A stretch of 10,423 nt of DNA from NCBI GenBank assembly GCA_029244465.1, contig JAQWQN010000122.1, positions 1 through 10,423 on the forward strand, given 5' to 3'. A program made the translations under genes and the position numbers. The notes beneath the pieces are model-generated. The model ran no database searches, was not told the DNA's origin, and saw nothing but the letters and a program-made list of their open reading frames with translations. Positions 6,692 through 10,423 of the stretch are shown here, piece after piece (positions within the stretch are counted from its first letter, which is position 1; every line of letters begins with the position of its first letter). The DNA is from Pseudomonadales bacterium (GTDB lineage: Bacteria; Pseudomonadota; Gammaproteobacteria; Pseudomonadales; Azotimanducaceae).

Positions 6692-7474
6692 TTAGCGACC
6701 TTGGAAATTTCCGGATCGACGCTCTGCGACGGACTTGATGCCCTCTTTGAAGTCTTCCGTTTGTTGCAGGCGAAATTGCTCGGCGTTCTCATGATTTGTT
6801 TGCGCCAATACGGCATCTGATAGACCTACGCGCATCGTGGCTCGCACAGACTGTACCGCTAATGGTGCATTTTCTGCGATTTCAGCAGCAAGTTTGATGG
6901 CTTCATCTCGTAGCGACTGTTTGTCTGTTAAGACGTCAACCAAGCCGATCTTGTGAGCTTCTTCTCCACCGATGCGACGTCCAGTCAAAAACATGAGATG
7001 GGCTTGTTGATGACCGATAATTCTTGCGAGCGTGTGCGTTAGGCCAAACCCAGGGTGAAAACCGAGTTTGACGAAATTAGCGGTGAAGCGGGATTCGGGA
7101 GACGCCACGCGAAAGTCTGGCATGACGGCGAGGCCAAAGCCTCCGCCAACTGCGGCGCCTTGGATGGCGCCGATGATCGGGGTTTTGGTGGCGAACAGGC
7201 GAGTAGCTGCCGCGTATAGTGGATTTGGAGTGCCGGGCTCGCGGTCGGCGCGCTCTTCGTTACGACTGCTGCTGGAAAAGTCGTTGCCGGCGCAGAAGTG
7301 CTTACCTTCGGAGCACAGGACAATCGCCCGTGCTTCATCTCCAGCGTCAAAGCTTTCGAAAATGTCGGCCAGATTGTTGATTAGATCTGTATCGAAAAAA
7401 TTATTCGGTCCCTTCTGAATTTCAACGACTGCGACCTTGTTGTTGACCTCAATGCCGATATTTTCGTAATCCAT
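6692..7474 (-). CDS. Enoyl-CoA hydratase/isomerase family protein without both catalytic glutamates
   Basis: The 260-residue protein has the crotonase fold and full length. The oxyanion-hole segments HFCAGNDF (59-66) and GAAVGGGFG (106-114) are intact, so binding of an acyl-CoA thioester is expected. However, the two glutamates that activate water in enoyl-CoA hydratases are replaced: the first by G114 (GGGFGLA) and the second by F134 (ANFVKLG). LGFHPGFGLTHTLAR (137-151) and LTGRRI (163-168) follow as in the family. The enzyme is therefore unlikely to be an ordinary hydratase; an isomerase, thioesterase, C-C hydrolase or lyase reaction is possible. The start is ATG 7474 with GGGG upstream; an open frame further upstream to 7678 has no crotonase homology. 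It is divergent from the MBL-fold gene and converges on the symporter gene with 36 bases between stops. Confidence 0.9.
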   Translation of the reverse strand: MDYENIGIEVNNKVAVVEIQKGPNNFFDTDLINNLADIFESFDAGDEARAIVLCSEGKHFCAGNDFSSSSRNEERADREPGTPNPLYAAATRLFATKTPIIGAIQGAAVGGGFGLAVMPDFRVASPESRFTANFVKLGFHPGFGLTHTLARIIGHQQAHLMFLTGRRIGGEEAHKIGLVDVLTDKQSLRDEAIKLAAEIAENAPLAVQSVRATMRVGLSDAVLAQTNHENAEQFRLQQTEDFKEGIKSVAERRSGNFQGR

Positions 7475-7571
7475 GTTTTTCCCCGAGTGGTGGTTTTTCG
7501 TATACGTCGAAGTTTGACCACACTGCCAGAATTTGCAACGCTCGATGTTTATTCGCGATGAGGGGAGTGTT
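7475..7571. promoter_or_regulatory. Divergent promoter region with an imperfect dyad
   Basis: These 97 bases must hold the promoters of both the second crotonase gene (minus) and the MBL-fold gene (plus). A perfect 8-base palindrome CGTATACG at 7499-7506 lies within a looser dyad whose outer arms are GTGGT (7487-7491) and ACCAC (7517-7521). This could be an operator shared by both genes. On the right, AGGGGAG at 7561-7567 is a strong ribosome binding site that decides the MBL start at 7572. I do not see convincing -35/-10 pairs. Confidence 0.45.
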
Positions 7572-8414
7572 ATGCATAGATGGCAGGTTGGCGACGTCAC
7601 AGTCACACAAATAGTTGAGCTCACGACTGCGTCTTTAGGGCCCCACTTGCTACCGCAAGCCACGCCGGAAGTGCTCAATGCGATTCCGTGGATGGGCCCG
7701 TTTACAGACGACAGCGGCCGCCTTGTTCTCAGTATGCATTCGTTGATTCTTGAGAGTCAGGGCCAAACGATTATGGTCGACACCTGTGTCGGAAATGATA
7801 AAGCGCGTAACTATCCCCGCTGGAATCATATGCAGGGAGATTTTTTGGAGAAGTTTGCTGCGCAAGGCTTTGCCACTGATCGCATCGACACAGTGTTATG
7901 CACGCACATGCATGTCGATCATGTCGGTTGGAATACCCGCCTGATCGATGGGCACTGGATGCCAACGTTCGACAATGCGGACTATTTGTTTGCTCAAGAG
8001 GAGTGGGATCATTGGCGGGTTGAGGAACAGGAATACGGCCCGGTCATTGAAGACTCGGTGCAACCAATTTTTGATGCGGGCAAAGCCGTCTTGGTTGGCC
8101 AAAACCATGTTGTGACCGATGAGGTTAGTCTCAAACCGACGCCTGGACATACACCAGGTCATGTCAGCGTTCATATCAAATCGAGAGGTGAGGAGGCGGT
8201 GATTACGGGTGACATGATTCATCATCCTTGCCAGATTAAGCACCCGCATTGGTCGAGCACTGCAGACTGGCACGGGGCAAAGGCCGCCGATACCCGTCAG
8301 ACATTCGTTGATGAGTTTGCCAATAGGCCTGTACTCATCATTGGTACGCACTTTGCTGGGCCCACCGCTGGACATATTGTGACAGACGGTGATTCCTATC
8401 GACTGGACTATTAG
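7572..8414 (+). CDS. Metallo-beta-lactamase-fold hydrolase
   Basis: The 280-residue enzyme carries the complete two-metal set of the MBL superfamily: H112, H114, D116 and H117 in THMHVDHVGW (111-120), H193 in PTPGHTPGH (189-197), D214 in ITGD (211-214) and H260 in GTHF (259-262). The layout matches the lactonase/esterase-like branch (N-acyl-homoserine lactonase and parathion hydrolase relatives) more than true beta-lactamases, and there is no signal peptide, so it acts in the cytoplasm. A likely job is to open a lactone or cut an ester or thioester formed in the pathway. ATG 7572 is chosen because AGGGGAG precedes it by 4 bases; TTG 7533 and ATG 7545 lack a good site. It opens the plus-strand group with the exporter and the GFA gene, and is divergent from a crotonase gene. 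Confidence 0.92.
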   Translation: MHRWQVGDVTVTQIVELTTASLGPHLLPQATPEVLNAIPWMGPFTDDSGRLVLSMHSLILESQGQTIMVDTCVGNDKARNYPRWNHMQGDFLEKFAAQGFATDRIDTVLCTHMHVDHVGWNTRLIDGHWMPTFDNADYLFAQEEWDHWRVEEQEYGPVIEDSVQPIFDAGKAVLVGQNHVVTDEVSLKPTPGHTPGHVSVHIKSRGEEAVITGDMIHHPCQIKHPHWSSTADWHGAKAADTRQTFVDEFANRPVLIIGTHFAGPTAGHIVTDGDSYRLDY

Positions 8415-8471
8415 ACGGTAAAATCTACACGGCTTAAAGATATAGTTGGGGGCGAGTTCAGTTGAGAGGCT

Positions 8472-8493
8472 AGTTGGACTATACTGACCAACT
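8472..8493. promoter_or_regulatory. Palindrome over a candidate -10 box before the exporter gene
   Basis: AGTTGG (8472-8477) and CCAACT (8488-8493) form a perfect 6-base dyad with a 10-base spacer that contains TATACT (8480-8485), a good -10 hexamer 25 bases before the exporter's TTG start. The matching -35 position (about 8457-8462, ttcagt) is poor, as often seen in activated promoters. A repressor bound here would block this promoter. This would give the exporter-GFA pair its own control in addition to read-through from the MBL gene. Confidence 0.4.
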
Positions 8494-8509
8494 TCTCTAA
8501 GGAATTCCT

Positions 8510-9772
8510 TTGGCATCACGAGATGTCCAGCAAGTCCTGCTGGTCCGAAATTTTGTTTGGCTGTGGATAGGCTCCCTTGGCTCGTCTTTCGCGATGAATA
8601 TGCAAATCATCGCGCGCGGCTGGTTAGTCTATACACTCACCTCATCGGCAATTGACTTGGCTTGGGTGACCATGTCCTTCATGCTGCCCACGGTCTTATT
8701 TTCGCTGTATGGCGGTGTGCTCGCAGATCGTTTGCAAAAGAAAAAAGTTATCGTTTGGGCGCAGGCACTAAATTGCCTGGCGACCCTGATTATGGCCGTC
8801 ATCATTTTTTCTGAACAGGTAGCCTTCTGGGATTTTATTTACTTCGGATTTTTTAACGGCACTATATTGGCGCTGTCTATGCCTGCCAGGCAGGCGTTTG
8901 TCCCAGAGTTGATTGAAGAGAAACTCGTGTTTGCGGCTATGGGACTTAATACGGCTGGCTGGAATTTAGCGCGCATTATTGGTCCGGCGTTTGCTGGGTT
9001 ATTGATTGCTCTTATCGCCGAGGGGGACAAGACGTCGCACTATGGCGTCGGCATCGTCTACGTTGTCATTGCCGCGCTTTATTTTATATCAGCTGCCACG
9101 ATGTTGCTGATCGATAAAAGTGGTCGGGTAAAGCGGGACTCAAAGGGAAGCGCTTGGGAAGACATGCGAGAAGGCGTCACCTATGTGTTAGCCAATCCGC
9201 CGGTATTCGGCTTGATTGTGTTGTCGATCATCCCATTTCTTTTCGGTATGCCGCTAAACACCTTGCTACCTGCCTTCAATGAGGAAATATTGGGTGGTCA
9301 CGCCGATGATCTTGGCTTTTTGGTCTCCTCAATGGGGGTTGGCGCCATTATTGGTTCGTTCATGATGGCGACGATGGGTGACCTTAAACGTAAAGGGGCC
9401 TGGTTGATCATTACCTGTGTAGGCTGGGGTGCCGTGACTTCAGCATTTGGCATGTCTGAGAGCTATGTGCTGGCGGTAGCCATGATTGCGGCCGTTGGTT
9501 GGTTCAGTAGTTGGAACATGTCGATGAACCGCGGGATGATGCAAATGCAGGTGGACAACCACATGCGAGGGCGCGTCATGAGTATAGATATGATGAGTCA
9601 CGGTTTGATGCCGCTCGGGGTGTTTCCGATCAGTTGGATCGCAGAAAATTATGACGTCGGTACCGCATTGGTTGTCAGTGGGTCGATTTTCATCGCGTTG
9701 ACGCTTTTGAGTGTGTGGTTTATCCCCTCGGTCCGGACGACGGATCGCGGTCGCATGGTTGACGGGGCATGA
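8510..9772 (+). CDS. MFS transporter, MFS_3/EntS-like exporter type
   Basis: The 420-residue protein has about twelve hydrophobic segments. Its N-terminus, with FVWLWIGSLGSSFAMNMQ (15-32) and an RGWLVY segment (36-41), is typical of the MFS_3 branch that includes enterobactin exporter EntS. The loop between helices II and III carries the motif-A form GGVLADRLQKKKV (68-80), and SMPARQAFVPEL follows in the helix IV-V region as in relatives. Such proteins mostly export small lipophilic compounds, so I infer efflux of a toxic intermediate or product. The start is TTG 8510, supported by AAGGA at 8499-8503 with six bases of spacing and by the fit to family N-termini; no ATG start is available nearby. 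It follows the MBL gene by 95 bases and overlaps the GFA gene by ATGA. Confidence 0.88.
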   Translation: MASRDVQQVLLVRNFVWLWIGSLGSSFAMNMQIIARGWLVYTLTSSAIDLAWVTMSFMLPTVLFSLYGGVLADRLQKKKVIVWAQALNCLATLIMAVIIFSEQVAFWDFIYFGFFNGTILALSMPARQAFVPELIEEKLVFAAMGLNTAGWNLARIIGPAFAGLLIALIAEGDKTSHYGVGIVYVVIAALYFISAATMLLIDKSGRVKRDSKGSAWEDMREGVTYVLANPPVFGLIVLSIIPFLFGMPLNTLLPAFNEEILGGHADDLGFLVSSMGVGAIIGSFMMATMGDLKRKGAWLIITCVGWGAVTSAFGMSESYVLAVAMIAAVGWFSSWNMSMNRGMMQMQVDNHMRGRVMSIDMMSHGLMPLGVFPISWIAENYDVGTALVVSGSIFIALTLLSVWFIPSVRTTDRGRMVDGA

Positions 9773-10191
9773 GTCGACACCGGGGCTCATGTCTGTGTGG
9801 GTCGATACAGTTTGAGTTTGAGCGAGGCTATCTCTCGGCGGTGAATTGCTACTGTAGTCTGTGTCGTCGCGCGCATGGTGGTGCCTATTCCACGCACATT
9901 GCGATGCGCAGCGAACAGTTCAGGCTGATTAAGGGCAAGTTGAAAGTTTTTAGCGCGTCAACTGAAGGTCGACGAGCGTTCTGTGAAGACTGCGGTAGCC
10001 ACGTTTTGGTACATGGCCAAATAGCAGATGATTCAGTCGCGGTGCCTGCTGGTTTATGTGAAAAGGACACACCAGTTGAAGTCACCGCTCACATATTTGT
10101 CAGGGACAAAGTTGCTTGGTATAGAATTGAAGATGGTTTGCCGCAATATGACGGTTGGCCTCCTGGGGTCGTCGCGACCCACGTTGACTGA
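9769..10191 (+). CDS. GFA family (Mss4-like fold) zinc protein
   Basis: The 140-residue protein has the cysteine pattern of the family named after glutathione-dependent formaldehyde-activating enzyme. C8 and C10 are in GSCLCGS, C27, C29 and C32 in NCYCSLCRRAHGG, and C72 and C75 in FCEDCGS. These bind one structural zinc and, in the founding member, a second one. Length is normal. Most members have no proven activity, and the founding activity itself is disputed, so a role in handling formaldehyde or a glutathione adduct is only possible. Its ATG overlaps the exporter stop (ATGA at 9769-9772), which means co-translation with that gene. It is the last gene of the plus-strand group. A GGGTCG/CGACCC hairpin (10166-10180) lies in its last codons, with no T-run. 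Confidence 0.9.
   Translation: MSRHRGSCLCGSIQFEFERGYLSAVNCYCSLCRRAHGGAYSTHIAMRSEQFRLIKGKLKVFSASTEGRRAFCEDCGSHVLVHGQIADDSVAVPAGLCEKDTPVEVTAHIFVRDKVAWYRIEDGLPQYDGWPPGVVATHVD
10166..10180. repeat. Short hairpin at the 3' end of the GFA gene
   Basis: GGGTCG and CGACCC form a perfect six-base stem with a three-base loop, followed 11 bases later by the stop codon. AGACGTCT (10192-10199) is a further perfect palindrome just after the stop. No U-run follows, so this is not a classical intrinsic terminator. It mirrors the palindromes at the end of the symporter gene. Confidence 0.4.
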
Positions 10192-10227
10192 AGACGTCTC
10201 GCGCGGCTCGGTTCTGTCAGCCTTAGA

Positions 10228-10276
10228 TAGCAATCAAAGGTAGCAATCAAAGGTAGCAATCAAAGGTAGCAATCAA
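10228..10276. repeat. 13-bp tandem repeat, three full copies plus a partial
   Basis: The unit TAGCAATCAAAGG occurs at 10228-10240, 10241-10253 and 10254-10266, followed by TAGCAATCAA at 10267-10276. The three full copies are identical. The array lies between the convergent 3' ends of the GFA gene and the acyl-CoA ligase gene. Identity of the copies suggests recent expansion by slippage or selection. An inverted, diverged copy (TTGATTG-GCTG-CTA, 10302-10315) ends in the ligase stop codon. Confidence 0.95.
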
Positions 10277-10315
10277 GTCGCCAATCGTGATGAGGCGTTT
10301 GTTGATTGGCTGCTA
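10267..10315. terminator. Possible bidirectional hairpin between convergent genes
   Basis: Two alternative stems are visible. TAGCAATCAA (10267-10276) can pair with TTGATTG plus CTA at 10302-10315 with a four-base bulge, or GCCAATC (10280-10286) can pair perfectly with GATTGGC (10304-10310). The place, between converging genes, fits a two-way terminator, but neither strand has a U-run, so the call is weak. Factor-dependent termination or chance is possible. Confidence 0.3.
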
Positions 10316-10423
10316 TCCGGCCGCAGTGTCCGCGAGCGCAGCGACGGTCTCGTCTCGTAATTGACGTTTGAAAATCTTCCCGGAAGCAATTCTAGGTAGA
10401 TTTTGGTCTGTAAACTGTAAGTA
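10313..10423 (-). CDS. AMP-forming acyl-CoA synthetase, C-terminal end (partial)
   Basis: Reading the minus strand from the right edge gives 36 residues and a TAG stop at 10315-10313. They include LPRIASGKIFKRQLRDE, the C-terminal A10 motif of the ANL superfamily (acyl-CoA synthetases, AMP-dependent ligases). The lysine of SGKI is the one that contacts the carboxylate and AMP in the adenylation step. About 18 residues follow the motif, a usual tail length. The bulk of the gene, roughly 1.4 kb by family size, lies outside the window. It would activate a carboxylic acid to its CoA thioester and so supply substrate for the two crotonases. The stop codon sits inside a sequence related to the nearby 13-bp repeat. 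The substrate cannot be inferred from this piece. Confidence 0.88.
   Translation of the reverse strand, partial: YLQFTDQNLPRIASGKIFKRQLRDETVAALADTAAG

Noticed and set aside
7475..7678. 68-residue N-terminal extension of the second crotonase
   Set aside because: The extension has no crotonase similarity and crosses the divergent region into the MBL gene; ATG 7474 with GGGG upstream gives the normal family length.
7896..8519. 207-codon minus-strand open frame
   Set aside because: Antisense to the MBL gene, whose full zinc-ligand set shows which strand is coding.
10228..10276. CRISPR-like array
   Set aside because: The units are only 13 bp and directly adjacent, with no spacers and no cas genes nearby.

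Overview
The window looks like accessory metabolism from a Gram-negative bacterium, most probably a proteobacterium. Base composition is close to balanced. The gene set (crotonase-fold enzymes, SDR, VOC proteins, an acyl-CoA ligase, a GPH-type symporter and a GFA protein) resembles catabolic islands of marine gammaproteobacteria or sphingomonads. Taxon is inference from gene content and style, with no rRNA or marker gene to fix it. I see no mobile element, CRISPR array, tRNA or rRNA.

Layout, left to right. 1-265 holds no gene I can support. On the minus strand, a VOC protein (2317-1754), a membrane fatty acid desaturase (1709-663) and a small secreted four-cysteine protein (679-266, overlapping the desaturase stop) form one probable transcription unit. 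Upstream of it, also on minus, is an enoyl-CoA isomerase-like crotonase (3300-2578). A 402-base divergent region with two perfect inverted repeats separates this gene from a plus-strand operon: a two-domain VOC-like protein (3703-4407), a classical SDR (start 4471) and a GPH/MelB-type MFS symporter (5258-6655). A second crotonase (7474-6692, minus) converges on this operon. From a 97-base divergent region the plus strand then carries a metallo-beta-lactamase-fold hydrolase (start 7572), an MFS_3-type exporter with a TTG start (8510-9772) and, overlapping it by four bases, a GFA/Mss4-fold zinc protein (9769-10191). The end is a 13-bp tandem repeat and then, on the minus strand and running off the edge, the last 36 residues of an AMP-forming acyl-CoA synthetase.

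Taken together the genes suggest uptake (GPH symporter), CoA activation (ligase), double-bond shifting or lyase chemistry (two crotonases), alcohol/ketone redox (SDR), lactone or ester hydrolysis (MBL) and export or detoxification (MFS_3, GFA). The substrate is unknown; a lipid-like, terpenoid, steroid or cyclic acid is plausible. Several enzymes keep the family fold but lack textbook catalytic or metal-binding residues. The second crotonase lacks both catalytic glutamates, the SDR lacks the tetrad asparagine, and one VOC protein lacks both usual metal histidines, so standard annotations would mislead.
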